A DNA stretch of 64,000 bases from NCBI GenBank assembly GCA_032358165.1, contig JAALGY010000008.1, forward strand, positions 1,364,001 through 1,428,000. Reading direction: 5' to 3'. Numbering within the stretch: position 1 is the first letter of the stretch; the number at the start of each line of letters is the position of its first letter. Of the stretch, positions 11,501 through 24,906 are shown one piece after another. A model generated the notes under the pieces. That model was given only the letters and a program-made list of their open reading frames with translations, searched no databases and had not been told where the DNA came from. The DNA comes from Diplosphaera chodatii. Its lineage: Eukaryota; Chlorophyta; Trebouxiophyceae; Prasiolales; Stichococcaceae. The position numbers and the translations under genes were made by a program.

Positions 11501-13142
11501 CAGTGCACATGTAGCTCATCAGGTTTGCTCTGGTATCGATGCATCTGCTCAGCCATGTCGGTGAGCACCAACACCCTCTTTCATCAGGCTTTGGCCACTG
11601 CGCCAGTCTGCTGTACGCGCAGCCTGTTCACACTGCACACAATCATTGCTACAGGGCAACAAGGTGCCGCCACCAGCGGCGGCTCCTGAGCAGGCGCTGG
11701 CGCCGGCGCCGGTGCAGACCAGCAGCAGCAGTGTGAACAGCAGCAGCGGCGGGAGTGCGAGCGGCAGCGGCGACAGCTCCAGCGGCAGTGCCAACATTGG
11801 AGCGATCGTGGGCGGCGTGGTTGGTGGCGTGGCCGCCCTGCTGCTGATCGGTGCGTGCAGCTATGTGATAGCACTACTGCCACTGGCATGTGAACATACG
11901 GTGTCTGTTCGTATCTTGTCCAGGGTAGATTGCCATGCAACCTGCTTGGTTTGGTGTTTCTGACAGAATATATTGTTGATGCAGGCGCTATTGTGTGGGT
12001 TTGCATCAGGAGGCGGCAGCAGGACAGGCAGGCGCAGTTCATCACGCAGCGGATGTACAAGCCCAGCGTGCGGCGGGTGCGTCTCTTGCCTGCAGCTCCT
12101 GCCGCTTCTGCTCGACAGCTGGCTGGCATGTGCTGCCTGACACCCAAGAACATCTTGGGCTGATACATCTTTTGATGACGCGCATCTCGCTGACCTGTGC
12201 ATGTCTGTGATCGGACTTGAGCTGTTATCAACGTGCCCCTATGTACTGCAGGTCAGCAACAGCAGCTCAGGGATGCCATACCGCAAGAGCTCGCTGGCTA
12301 CAGTGCAGGTGCAGCTTGTAATAACATGCCACTGTCTGCATGTCAGATGGAATGTTGCTTCTAGGCTAGGCCTCCCAAACTTGCTGGACTACAACATGAG
12401 GACAACACACCGCCATCCAGCAGGTTGTTGAACCTTGCTGTGCATCATGCAGGAGTCACACGATGAGGAACTGGACACAGCTGCGGGACCGCGCCCACCA
12501 GGGTCGCCTGGTGGCAGCAGCCGGGGCGGCCGCATCACGCAGGGGCTGTACAGGACCAGCAGCACCGGCTCTGCGGATGGCATTCTCATGGTGAGCGGCA
12601 AGGCGTAGTTGCTCGGCGAATGAGGGGTTCCACATTCCAGGTTTCACAGCACATGCAGCTTGGATCAGGGCCTGCCAAATGACACCCGCATTCAATACAT
12701 CAACAGGCTCCTAATATTGATTTCATCTGATTTGCTTGACTTGATTTTGTTGATCTGATAACGCAGGACCACGTGCGCAGCGGCAGCGCCCACAGCTCGT
12801 GCTCCATTGAGCCGGTGTACATCGTGCCGGCGGCCGACGCACAGCAGCAGGGCGGCAGCAGCCGAAGCGCGCGGCTCACCCAGGTGCTGCTGAATACCAG
12901 TTTGCCACTGCATTGTGTTGGGTTCATGCCGGTTCGGCAACCACCCAATCATACATATGTAACGGGGTGCTGGAGGGTGTCTGATGTGCATGGGCAACTT
13001 GGACTGGCGGCTGCTGCTGACATCGTACTGCTGGATTGCGCAGAGCACGCTGGGAGCGCACACGCGCATCACAAACCCTGAGGACACTGCCAACAGCAGC
13101 AGCTGGACATCTCGTTTCACCCGGGCATTTGCGAGCTCGTGA
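8526..13142 (+). CDS. Leucine-rich-repeat single-pass membrane protein (receptor-like, no kinase)
   Basis: ATG at 8526 begins an N-terminal signal peptide with the hydrophobic core ALVLLLLAFAGF. Exon 2 (8789-8915) resembles a plant LRR N-terminal cap (ALLALKRA, SWVGSAPCG, WQYITCTQG). At least five plant-type LRRs follow in exons 9047-9225, 9428-9524, 9638-9755, 9864-9940 and 10109-10288 (patterns such as LDLGGNGFAGGLPAAW, LSLSGNRLGGALPANW). Next come a Pro-rich segment (from 10683), a non-LRR extracellular region to about 11490, and a Ser/Gly-rich stalk. A transmembrane helix (IGAIVGGVVGGVAALLLIG then AIVWVCIRRRQQ) is split by the intron near 11850-11985. The cytosolic tail of roughly 170 residues is Ser-, Gly- and Arg-rich, and the stop is at 13140-13142. 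No kinase motifs follow. The layout matches a receptor-like protein or adhesion molecule at the cell surface; the ligand is unknown. Confidence 0.85.
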
Positions 13143-13726
13143 GCGAGGAGGATGGGTGATGCTGCAGTGATAACATACGGCAGAATGAGAACAGTGATGA
13201 GGGTTCCCCTAAGAGCATGCACGTTAAAACAGCGACCCCTTCCCACTGATGAGGCCTGGCTTCACAACTGGCAGTCTTTCAGTGTGCAGCTGTGAGGCCG
13301 CAAGGGCTGCAAAGTTGTGGCCTGCAGCCAACAAATGGAGGGCTTCATACATACTGGCGTGCTAACAGCCTGATCACTTGAGTCACTTCACTTCGTTCTT
13401 ACTGTGCGCTGCATTCCTGGGGTTCACTGCTGAAGTGTGGGGAGAACTTGTCATCTCTTAGGGTTCCTTTCTGCAGCACTGCGAACTTGTAGAGGGGCAG
13501 GGGGATAGTTGACAGCTCGGCTTTTTGCATCAGATAATATCAAAACTGAAGGTATTGAACCCTAGTCATAGCATCTGACATCAAGGACGGCCACTCATCA
13601 GCTTGTGCAGCCGCCGCTCACGAGTGGCTGCTGGCACTCTAGCAGCTGCTGCATACTCTACCGACATCTCAAGTTCGCTTGTCTAGGCGCTAGTACTCGA
13701 GGCCACTTGTCCTGCAGTGCAGTCCA
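13143..13726. other. Convergent 3' intergenic region
   Basis: It lies between the LRR gene stop and the condensin gene stop and holds both 3' UTRs. AT content is higher than in exons. Nothing else was recognised. Confidence 0.5.
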
Positions 13727-16700
13727 TCATACATATTGAGTGCATAGTTGCACTTTGCAGGTCGCTGCTGAGATGTAGCATGGGTTGTGATAACCATGTA
13801 TGCCTACCAAGTGACCAGACACAGGATAGTACCTCAGGGCTGAGCGGGCGGCGGGGGCGCCTGCTGACTGCTTTCTGCTGCCGGCTTGGGACGCCCGACC
13901 TTTGCGCGAGTGGCGGCCAGCCGTGATTATGGCCCCAGCCTCCTCGTTTTCGTCGCCTGGGCCTGCCCCTGCCGCCGGAAGGTCCCGTGCCTTCCTCAGC
14001 CGCCCGCCCCGCCGCAGCCTCGATGCTGCGGCAATACACAGCGCATCAGCCTGCTGCTGTGCCACTGTTCATCATGTGTTCACCATAAGCCTATCCCTGC
14101 TCCTTACAGCTTGCCGGATGCAGGATCCCGATCACGCACACCTGTAGATGGAGGCTCCGGGGCGTCCTCGTCCTCCAGAGGCGGCTGTGCTGACTGCTGG
14201 TGTCGGTGCTGCAGCGGCTCAGGGGCTGTTGTGCTGCTGGCTGCCGCATCGCCGGCTGACACACACGCTGATCGCCGGGACTTGCGCGGCTGCTGCGAGA
14301 GTTCGGCACTGCCTGCAGAACGTGGTTGCGACTTGCACGAGGTCAAGGGCTGCCAAAGCACAGCAGCACCCGCTCCTCACTGCACAGGACGATCAATGTG
14401 ACAAGGTCTACATGCGGCACGCACCAGTCTCTGTATCGTCCATAGGCTCAGGCTTCACAGCCACCAGCGGCGCAACCACCGCCGCCGCTGAGAGCCGTGC
14501 CGAGGCGCGTGACGACCGCCTCCGACCAGATGGCATCGGGCCTGCGCGGACCAGCAGCCGGTGAGACGACCACGCGTCAGCCTTGGCTGCCATGGCCAGT
14601 CTAGCCGCGGGCAGCTGCAGGCACACATGATATCTGTGCATCCCGCAGCATGACCCTGCGCAGGCCCTTGCTGCACCGAGCGGCACCTGTTGCAGAGTCG
14701 TCATCCGCAGGCTCGCCCTTGACAGCTGCCTCTTGGCTGTGCCCAGCAGTCCCGCTGCCAGCGGGCCCACCCTGCGACGCCAGCTGCAGCCCAGCCAAGT
14801 CGTTGCCCAGCTCGGACGCCTCGCTGTGCATTGCTGGGGCCAACCCTGTAGTAAATGTTCTCAGGCTGGTGGACGCTGCTAGCATATGCTGAGCCGCAGC
14901 AGCATCGAGTAGCAGAGGCTGGAGCAGCCGTTAGTTCGTTCGTTATGTTAGCACACAGGAAAGCACCAGCTTACTCAGCAGCATGGTGTCTACATTCGCA
15001 AGCTGCAATGAGATCGGTTTGCAGGCTGCAACCACATCCACTGTCCCAAAGCCTGATGGCATGCGGCCGACGGTGCCTCGGGGCCAGTTGGACGGCAGGT
15101 ACCTTCAGCAGCGGCCTCAGACGCCGTTCCGGCACCGCCCTCCGCCTCCGGCTCGGCCTTGACGCCGGCGGCGAGTGCTGCGTCTGCCCTCGCCGCCGCG
15201 GCCTCCCGTGCCTCGGCCAGCTCCGCCTCCTTGCCCTTCAGATACCAAAGCTTTGCCCTTGACGATGTTTCGGTCTGTGATAGTCTGTTTGCAGCAGTGA
15301 ATGGAAACGTTGGTTCTCACCGCGATGCGCGCCGCCCAGTCGTCGACCAGCTCCTTCGTCTCCGGCTTCTTGTCGCGCTTGGCCACCCTGTCCACCACAG
15401 CCTGCGGCAACAAGACGGCGGGAGGCTCGTGCTGACATCCACTGGACGCTCCCTTCAGCATGTGCACGCCTGTCAATGCTGCAGAGCAAGGCTGCATGGT
15501 AGATGTTGCGTGACAACCCCTACAGCTATCTGAACATACCTTGAAGTAGCCAAGGACGGCCTCGTCGCACAGCGCGAGGTGGTACGTCTTCCACATGTCG
15601 CCCAGCTTGCGCAGCGCCTTGTCGCTGAGGCTGAGCTGAGCGATGCAGAATGCGATGTTGCGCGCGGCGGCCGGCTCCTTCACAACACGACAGACACGCC
15701 ATCGCAGCTCATGTCTTCCGCGCTTCGGACATCTGTGTCATGTCTGCATCATGACCTCATGTGCCACGCTGTGCGAAATGCTGCGCCATCCCGGCCCTCG
15801 ATCGATGCCCACAACGCATGGCCTGCAGATCTGCGGAGATGGTGCCGGCACAGGCGGTGGCCGCACTGCGCACCTCGGCGACAGTGCTCAGGCGCGCCGC
15901 GAGCCGCTCCGACAGGTGGTCCACAAACTTGTCGCGCTTGACATAGCCCAGCAGCGTGTGCATGATGGCCTGGAATGCCGCATCCGATAGCCCCTGCACA
16001 GTGAGCAGGTGCCTCCACATTGAGAGATGCCCTGCAGAAATACTGGCGTCCTCGAGGAGAGCCAGCGCTCGAATGCGTGCTTGCATCGTTGCATGTCACA
16101 ATTCTTTACAGGACGTCTGTGCACAGGTGCACACCTGCTCAGCGCCAAGGCTGCTCAGGATGTCCGGCAGCAGGTTGAAGATGGGGTTCACATTCTGCAC
16201 AGATGTCGCCAGCGATTAGATGATAGTTTATCAGTTAACCTCACCGGTCTTGAGTGTACGACAGCCTTCAAGACTGCCAGTCATGTCGGCTCACCTTAGT
16301 GACCTTGTGGGACAGTTCTTCGAAGAACAGGTGGGCCAGCGAGGCAATGCGGGGGTCGCTATCCTGCGGGCATATTCAGACGACATATTAGGCTCGTGCG
16401 CTTTCCATGGATTCAGTACAAAGTGCCTCAAGCCACTTGCACATGTGCACAAGAATGGCAGTTCATAGGTATATGAGGTGAGTCGCAGGCTGCTGATGCA
16501 GGGGTTCTGAGGAAAGCGGCAGGTGAGCGCACCTGTAGGCACATTGCCATGCGTGCGATGTGGCCCTTGACCTTCATCATGTCGTTCAGGATGAGATGCG
16601 TCAGCACCATGAGCGCGTTCTTGCGAACACCTGTGCGTAGGCAAGAGTCTAGTGTATGACATCATCGTGGTTCAAAGTGAGGGATGACATCGGTGTGTCT

Positions 16701-19700
16701 GATGCACCAGGTGGTAGTGCAGTGAAAAAATTGCACTGAGGCCTCTGCCCTGACTTGTGACCAACCACGAGCCGGCGCAGCAAGCACCCTCACCATCGTC
16801 TGGGTCGAGCAGTGGCTCGTACATGTTGGCGGTCCAGGGCTCCAGCAGATTGGGGAACCTGAATGCCAGGTCCCCGATCGCGATGACCAGGTTGCTGCGC
16901 ACCGCCGGCTCCACCGTCCTGCAGCACACACACATCAGTGCTGTCAGCATATTTGGTGACGCACAGACAGAAAGCAAGACCCCTAGCAGTTACAGAGCTC
17001 AGCGTCGTGCACGTGACAGGCAATGAAAGGATTGAATGGCTGGAACTCACCTGTTGTGCAGCAGCGTGAACAGGAGGCGCAGGTTGGCTTCGCAGAAGTG
17101 CGGCTCGATGGCCATCAGCTTGGTGAGGGCCAGCAGCGCGCTCGCCCGCAGGTCGGCATGCGCGGCCATCAGCGAGCTGCAGCACGAGACACATGATACT
17201 TCAGCAACACCATCCTTCTGCCGACTGCGACATGGTGCCAGCGGATGCGATACTACTCTGATGTTGACAGGGGCTTCCAATTTGAGGCTTCTGGATGCCC
17301 GAATATTGTGGGTCAGAATATGCAGCACATGTGCTCAGGGCACTGTTCTCTAAACGTAGACCCACACACTGATGAAATTGCCCTCCTTGCACTGCAGGAG
17401 GCACCTGCTGCGGCAGAAAGAGGCGATGAGCGGCACGTAGCGCCCCAGGCCATTAGCCACGGCCAGGATCTCCGCGTCGGCGGCGTCCTTCAGCGCGTCC
17501 AGCTGCATGTCGGCGCTGACAGCGCCCACGCCCAGCTCCTTGTTGATGTCCTCCTGGCTGGGGGCCGCGCCTGCAGGAGGGGGCGGTGCCAAGTTAGCAG
17601 TGCTCGAGTAACGCCTATGTCCAGCGGCCCCGGCCCAGCTGCATGGGTGTGCCCTGCATGCTGGGAACAGAGGTCAAGCACAGTTGCAGTATCACCAGCG
17701 GCATAAGGACTCTGTCAAAGTGGAAGAGACTGCATATTACGGCTGCACACACAGGCGCACCCAGCTGGACTCACATTGGCCCTGGCTCCCTACATCTGCC
17801 CAGCTGTTTGGCTCCGAGATACACCTTGCCACATGAGCTGCGTGCAGAAGGTTCACCTTCTGTGCTGCCAGCCGCTGCACGTTCGGCCGCTGCCTCAGCA
17901 GCGTCCTTCTCTGCATCGGCGCGTCCGCGCCGCACCGCCTTGGCCGCCTTTTCAACCAGCATCTGCGATGCACGTGACACTTGCCTCAGCCCTGTCCAGG
18001 TTGAAGCGGCGTCAGCATTGTGATGATGCATAGTTGTGTGAGCTGACCAGAGCACTGAGAGGGACTTGCTGGCAAGGTTGCAATACTGTTGACGATGTAG
18101 CAAGGGGTGCCCACCAAGTGCTGGAGCGCGGTCTGCCCGACCACAAAGAACAGGCGGCTGAGGTGCAGGGCGGACACTAGGTCTGACGGGCGCTCCGGCG
18201 GGCTGGCAGTCGGGTCTGCTTTCGCGCCGCCGCCTGTGGGATAAGTGCCATGTGATGTTATGCCAGACAGATCGAGGTCAATATCCAGCAACAGTGTGTT
18301 GACTGTCCTCGTAAGCGTATGTAGAGATAGCAGCCACAGGCAGGCTTCTGCTGCGATTGCGCAAGCCATCTTTCCAGGAGATATTTGCATCTGCTCTCCA
18401 GCCAGGACGACAGCCTGGACTCACCGATTGCGGGGCCGGCGAGTCGGTGCACGACCGCAGCACACAGGCCACCAGGCGTAGGGTGCAATGCATAAATGGC
18501 TGCGACTGCGGCCTCTGCGGCTGAGTACCAGGCTGCGGGCTGCGGGGGCAACAACATGAGTTCAGGCAGTGCACAGTCATGACCAGATCTGCGTGTTTGC
18601 ACCTTTGAAAGCTGAACCATACAACTGGTGTGTATATATGAGCAGATGGTCCACCTGCAGCCGCGGCACCACCAGCACGCCCACCAGGCAGCGTGTGATG
18701 CGGTCCACCTGCCTTGGGTCCCTGCATGAGTACGGTGTCAGGCACTAGGAATGCATTGCTGGCAAGGGGTTTTTTTTTCTGAGGGCCAAAGCACTGGTGA
18801 CAGGCATGCGGAGCGCAACGGCAGCATTGCTTGCAGCACACAGACTACAGTCGGGGGAACTACCTGCTGTTGGGGTTGTCAGCAAGGCGGCAAAGTGCCT
18901 CACAAGCATACCGTGTCACCATGGCATCCGCATCAGCACCCTCAAATGCAAGCTGCACAGCACCACAGCCCTCGATCAGATACTACGGAGTCAAAAACGC
19001 AGTTCTGGCTTGGCGAATTCAGGTCCTGTGCGCCACATGGGCGCTCTCGACAGAGTGTCTGGCAGCCATCGAAGATAGCGCAATGTCACGGCAGATGGTA
19101 TGCAGTTTCTGCCCTCCTTGCCTGCAGCAGCGTGTCCAGGTTACGCTGCAGGGTGTCAGGGCGTTGCGCAGCCACCATGCCGATGAGCGCCAACGCAGCC
19201 CGGGTGCGTCCCACCTGGTAATGAAGGGTGCTCGCATATCTGGATGTGCTCACAGGTGTGCATGACCAGCTGCTGACCTTGCCGTACAGGATTGGCATGT
19301 GAGCAACGGAAGAGGGTTCTGCACGAGTACATCAGCAGACTCCCTACTTGCACAGCTGCGGGGAAGTCTTCATCAGTGCGCCCTGCCGCAACATCCCACA
19401 GAGCCTGCGCACAGCACAGGTATGTCGTCACCTTCGAATGCATGGAGGGCTACGGTTTGTCTGCCGTGGCAGTGCCCGTGCTGGCATGCGTGCTGCATGT
19501 TTCGGCATGTGTCGACATAGGAGGCTTCCATCTGACGCTGGTGCACCTTCAGGGTGCGGTCCGTGAGCAGATCCTTGTGCATCATGGTCTTGATCACGTC
19601 CTCCAGTGACCCCAGCTCCCCTGCACCACATGTCAAGAGACTGATGTTCAATGACCGCACAATAGAGCAACCAGAGAACCGCTGCGCGTTACAGCTACAT

Positions 19701-22700
19701 GTCAACCTGTCACTGATGTGGTCCGATCACAGAGGAGATTTGAGTCATGAAGCACGAAGCAGAGGAAAGCATACCAAGACTGGAACCCTGTGCCAGGCCG
19801 ACCAGGTTGTCAGCCGCTTGCTCAGCATCGCAGTTGGCCAGGTACAGCTCATCGATGGCGTCAACCACTGCGTCCCTCACCGCTGCAGTGCAACATGACC
19901 TTGGCATGTAAGTTCTGAGGCCATACAGGGTCAGACAAAGCAGGGCATCAGCTGAAGCCCTTCACCAAGGCCCAGACCGTGTCATCATGGCTGCAGGTTG
20001 CAGCAGCACATCAGCAGGCAGCAGGAGGCTGACAAGCACATCTGACTACCACAAGCATGGCACAACAGCAATCTCAGATGAACGCACCCTGCTCGCGTGA
20101 GAAGGTGAGGGGCAGCATCTTGCGGATCGTTGCTGCAGCGCCCTCGATCTCGAATTTGTGGCAGGTGACAAGCAGCCCGATCGCCTCCTGGAGCGATGAA
20201 AGCAATCCATTGACGTCAGGGAACGGTGCTGGTACGCCAACTGCAGGCAGTGACAGAGTGGAAGGCACAGCCGGCCATGTCCATGCACTGAGTCTCGATG
20301 TGTGCTGGCATCTGCAATGCAAGATGGCTGCACCCATAGTGGTCCATCGTGTGTCAGCAGTATGACATGGCATCATCACCTGCACATCAATAACGCTGGA
20401 GCTCGCGAGCAGCTGCGTGAGCGTGGGCATGGCGCCCGCAATGGCGTTGGTGAAGCCCACCGCCGCCTCCAGCGACGCCACCAGGCCCCGCAGCTCCTGG
20501 ATCTTCCTGGCGGTGCCTGCGGCAAGGGAGTGGCATTGGTTCTCATGTTGCCCCGCAAGAACCACGTTCAATTGTCCGTTTGCACCCGGGTTGGGGAGCT
20601 GCACCCGCCTGCTCAGTGCAACACATACCCGGCCCAGACTGCAGCTCAGTGCTGACCATCTGCCCGATACACATGCAGTCCTTGCGCAAGCGGCCGGACG
20701 GCAGGGCCAAACTGTGCTTGCCTGCTCTTTGATGAGCAGGCGAGGCGGACGGCTCCCGTGGTGCAACATCACCATCCACGTCTCCAGGCAGCTCGCCCTC
20801 TGAGCCAATGCCTGCAGACAGGACCTCCCAGTAGCGCCAATCGATGATCACGCTGCATGCGCAGGTTAAGACATTACGACATGCGACTACATGCGCTTCC
20901 ATTGGGTTCCCACCTGCCGCAGCAGCTGCCACAGCCCTTTCGCTCATCTCCATATCACTCGCTGCATCACCTGTCTCTGCTTCTGTGCCAGTGGCGGCAT
21001 CCCCGAGCGGCTCATCCTTCACTGCAACCTGCAGTGCCCAGCACATTGTATTGCGACAAGTTCGCTGTGCAAGGTCGGCAAGGTCAGTCAGCAATCCGGC
21101 TGCTGCAAATCAGTCGAGGCGTGGCGCAGAGGTGTACCTGTGGCTGCATGTTCTCATCATCGGCTGCCAGTTCAGCGTCAGAGCCTGCGTCCTCCTCGAC
21201 TTCGTCTGGTACAAGCTCCTGCACATGCAGCGACCATAATCTGGACCACAACTTTCCTGTAGCAGGAGCAGGCTGTAGCGCACCCGGGCTGCTTCCCAAC
21301 TTCCAGGCTCAGGCTGTTGTAGACCGCACCTTGAGCCTCTGCTTGTGCTCCTCCAGGGAGACGGTGAACTTGTCGGCAGGCAGCTGCGGTCCGAAGGGGT
21401 TGTTCAGCAGCAGCGTTGCCAGCAGCTGCAGCGCCGCCTTGCGCACGTTGGCGCTCTTGTCCTCGAGCCGACCTGTGTGCAAGTATGTCACCGATGTTCT
21501 GGCGAAGTGCACGGCGGTGAAAACCGTTGCAGGTAGGGACCCTGCTTGCCTTGCCGCTTCAGTGGTGCTGGCAGCTGAGCGCGCTGCTGTTGGAGCTCAC
21601 CGATGGCGAGCTGCGTGACGGTGAGCCAGTGGCCCATGGGCACGCGGTGGTCCACCGCGAGCGCCATCCAGGAGCGGCACACCGCCGCGCGGGTCCACGA
21701 CGTCTGGTCCCGCGCCCGCTCCACCAGCACGTCCAGCAGGCCCTGCTTCGTGCGCAGCCGGGCCGCATTCGCTGCAGGGCATGGAGAGCCCATGTCAAGT
21801 GTCAGTTCTGGGTGTAATTCGAAGATGACCCGCAACTGTCCATGTGTGGTCGTAGCTTGCTCGCAATGGGAGTGCTGCCGCAGAAGCGGCGCACTGTGAA
21901 CAGTGCGGCGGGCTTGGTCGGGTGGCGAGGGATTGGTAGGCAGGTACTACACCTGGCGCATTGGTATCCTCCTCAGGGGCCTCAAAGCCACGAGCGATGA
22001 GATGGCCAATGGCATTGACGATGCCAGAGCGGATTGGGTACGCCTTGCACCCCAGGTGTGGCACTAGCAGGCTGACGTGTGCGCCCACTGTCCGCGGCAG
22101 CCTGTAACCAGGACACTTTGCATGTGACAGTACCACTGAGGCGAGCACGATGGCAAAAGCATTGCCATCAATTTCATGCGCAGTGCAAAAGCCGCCTGTG
22201 TGCAATGTGTTGATTCAAGACACCTGTCTGCCAGCTCAGCGATGAAGGTGCCCACAGCGCGCACGCTGGCAGCGGTCGCCGTCATCTGGCGCTCATAGTC
22301 AGCCGGGTCCACTGCCGCCACCTGCCGCAGCAGCTCCACAGCCTGCGCATCGGGCACGCCATCAGAGCTGGTACACGCACGAGCCTATGTACTGCCATAC
22401 ATCATATTGCATACGCAAGTGGATAACTGTGCGTCCTTGTGTTACACCACATGGTGCACTGGACGCACCAGCCGGTTGTCATGGTTACGGCGGGCAACAA
22501 ACCCCGTGATGTCCGCCAACACCGCAGGAATGTGCTCGTGCTTGTTCAGCAGGTCGAACAGCAGGCACGCCACTGGCTCCAGCTGGTTGTACCGCAGAGC
22601 CGCCGCAGCTGCAGCAATGAATATTGGGACCCTCACTTGCCAATGCTGACCCCGGCTGTGGATCTGCGCGGCTTTGCGATCATGGTCACAGTCACGTGTG

Positions 22701-24153
22701 GAAGCGCAAGCGCACCCAGTGTGCGAGCGACAGCCTCCACCACCACTTTGTCCCGCAGTGCTGCTGTGTCAGGCTGGTCCAGCAGCTGCTGTGCCTGCAG
22801 CGCAATGCACAAGATCCACATAGGTTAAACTAGACCCGGGGCCGATCCGCTGTCACGCTAGCTGTCGGTCGGCAAGCTGCAGCAAGCAGTCCCTGACAGC
22901 GCAGAGGGGCATTCAGTGGCGATACAGAGCGTACAGACGAGACATCGCATTCACAGCAGCATCGTGACATGCTGCAGGACGTCCCTTCGACGTGTGCGGC
23001 CGCCAAGGCTCAAGGCAGGCACACATGTGGATATGCGTTGCGCATCAGGCTAAAACCACTCACAAACTTCAGGGTGAGCTGCACGAGGGGCTCCTCCACG
23101 GGGCCCGGCGCGAACAGCTGCGCCAGGTCCACCTCCGACACGCCGACCAGGGCGCGTGCCACCCGCGGGCGCAGCGCCTCCCAGTCCCACGTGCTGCCGC
23201 TGGCCGGCTGCCGCTTCTGCCCGCGGCCCCTGCGCAGACACTGCCGATGCTGCGCTAGCCATCCGGCCACAGTGACGAGCTTGCAGTGTCATGCCACTAT
23301 ATGGACCACAAGGAAAAAGCAGCCATGTGTCCGGCAGAGGATGGTACCTGCCGCCAGCAGCCGCAGCTGCGGGCGCTGCCTGCCGTGCCTCTGCCTCGCA
23401 TTGCTGCGTCACCCAGTGCAGGAAGAAGATGTATGCTTTCAGCGCGGAGCGGTGCACCTGTCCAATGAAGGCAGGCAAGTGAGCCATTGTGCTCTGAGCA
23501 AGAATTCCACCTGCCACGACCCGTGCATTCTGCAGGACACGCACTTTCTCCCCAGCGTCCATGGCGCACCTGCGTCGCTGCAGGGTCTGCATCGCCATCG
23601 CCAGCCAGCAGTGCGGCAATTGATGCGACGAGTACCGACAGGTTTGATGACAGCGCATCAAGCAACCGCTTGCGTGACACTGATGGCAGCTGCTTGAAGT
23701 CTCTGCACATGGCAGACATGAGGCTCACTCGCTGACGGTCCAGTGCGCAAACTGTCTAGCATGTGACGAGAGCATAGAAGCATGCATAACATAGCTGCAG
23801 CTTTACCTTGCGAGACTGAAGACCTTGTCAAACGTTTGTTGCTCAACAATGTCAAGTGCATCCGCCTCGCACAGTGTGTGCACGGCATCTGCGCATGCCA
23901 CAACAACTGTCTGAGGTGCACAGCGTCGTGTGTACAGACCGGCTATCTGTGTGTGCAATATGTTCATGGTACCAAGTTCGTCAACCCGGTCCTGCGGAGC
24001 ATGCCGGAGGCGTCCCTCACCGTCGGCCAGGTCTGCAAGTGCCTCGGCATCGAGGTCGGCCAAGCTGACATCCCGCAGCACCTTTAGCCCGGACCCGACA
24101 TCCTCGTCGAGCAGATCGCTAGGAGTTGCAGGAATGTGAAACTCGTCCGACAT
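13727..24153 (-). CDS. Condensin complex subunit 1 (CAP-D2 / Cnd1)
   Basis: This is a HEAT-repeat subunit of condensin, which compacts mitotic chromosomes together with SMC2/SMC4, CAP-H and CAP-G in the nucleus. ATG at 24153 begins with FHIPATPSDLLDED, a typical CAP-D2 start. About 30 exons follow over 10 kb. Recognisable blocks are DFKQLPSVSRKRLLDAL (about 23690), SALKAYIFFLHW (about 23440), DKSANVRKAALQLLATLL with NPFGPQL (about 21350-21470), AVRSNLVIAIGDLAFRFPNLLEP (about 16845-16915), the Cnd1 signature VRKNALMVLTHLILNDMMKVKG (about 16560-16625), NPIFNLLPDILSSLG (about 16150-16195) and AARNIAFCIAQLSLSDKALRKL (about 15610-15670). The C-terminal exons are acidic then basic: a PPLEDEDAPEPPS segment ends at about 14148, and its phase joins the last exon starting near 14030. 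The last exon runs to a TGA at 13727-13729. Several acidic KxEP-type segments interrupt the HEAT array. Confidence 0.9.
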
Positions 24154-24906
24154 GCCTACGATGTCCGTGAGGCTCAGCAGGTGCTAACTACTAAGAGCAG
24201 GTGTGGTGCAACGACTGTACGCACGGCGCCTGGCCCAGGTGCAGGCAAGTCGCGGGCCGCATTAACACTGCTGGGTAGATGATTGTGCGGCACCTCACGC
24301 GTGCTGGATGATCTGGCTCAAAAGTGTGCAGCTGTTTCGCAGGGTTTGAACGGAAAGCTGAGCTGGCATTACTGATGCTGGCTCCGATGCAAAAGTCGCG
24401 TCGCTGCTCAAGTGCCGGACCATTGGAGCCCATGCGATAAAGGCAAACGCACTGACAAATTGCTCTGTCGGAAGCCAGCAGCGTGTACACGCCGCAGCTT
24501 TCGACCGTGGCAGTGGCAGAGGCCCCGTCCAACCTCGATCAGATCAGAATTGATCAAGGCAGCTGCTGAACTGCGCATCGGTGCTAAGTGCAAGTGCTTT
24601 CATCTGCATGTGGGTCGCGTTGCCCGGCTTAGCACGGTTGTTCACACGTCCGGTGCATGCAACACCGGTTGTGCAGCGAGCCTCAGCTGCAACATCAGCC
24701 TTGACAGCAAAGTCCAGTGCACGAACAGCGAGTGCAAGCCGGTTCAAGCAGCAACGGACGTTCACCGCGGGTGTGCCATAATGCCACCTGGAAACCCGAT
24801 GCACCATGACATGCGCGTCTGTACGGTAGCCTGCAGCTGCACACGACGCTGCTATGCGCGTCAAGCGCGCATTCTTGACCCATGAGACACTTCAATTGCA
24901 GGCAGC
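24154..24906. other. Divergent promoter region shared by condensin (-) and NIF3-like gene (+)
   Basis: A 753-base gap lies between two head-to-head start codons. It probably contains both promoters and a 5' UTR intron of the + gene, because a cag acceptor-like site lies just before its ATG. No coding exon was recognised. Confidence 0.55.

Noticed and set aside
13683..14039. Alternative last-exon frame of the condensin gene containing an AT-hook-like RGRPRRR
   Set aside because: The preceding exon ends with one spare base, and that phase leads into the other frame (ASRLRRGG onward), which stops at 13727.
18768..18778. Poly-T run as a transposon or poly(A) insertion scar
   Set aside because: It is a single run of about ten T within a condensin intron, with no target-site duplication or element body around it.
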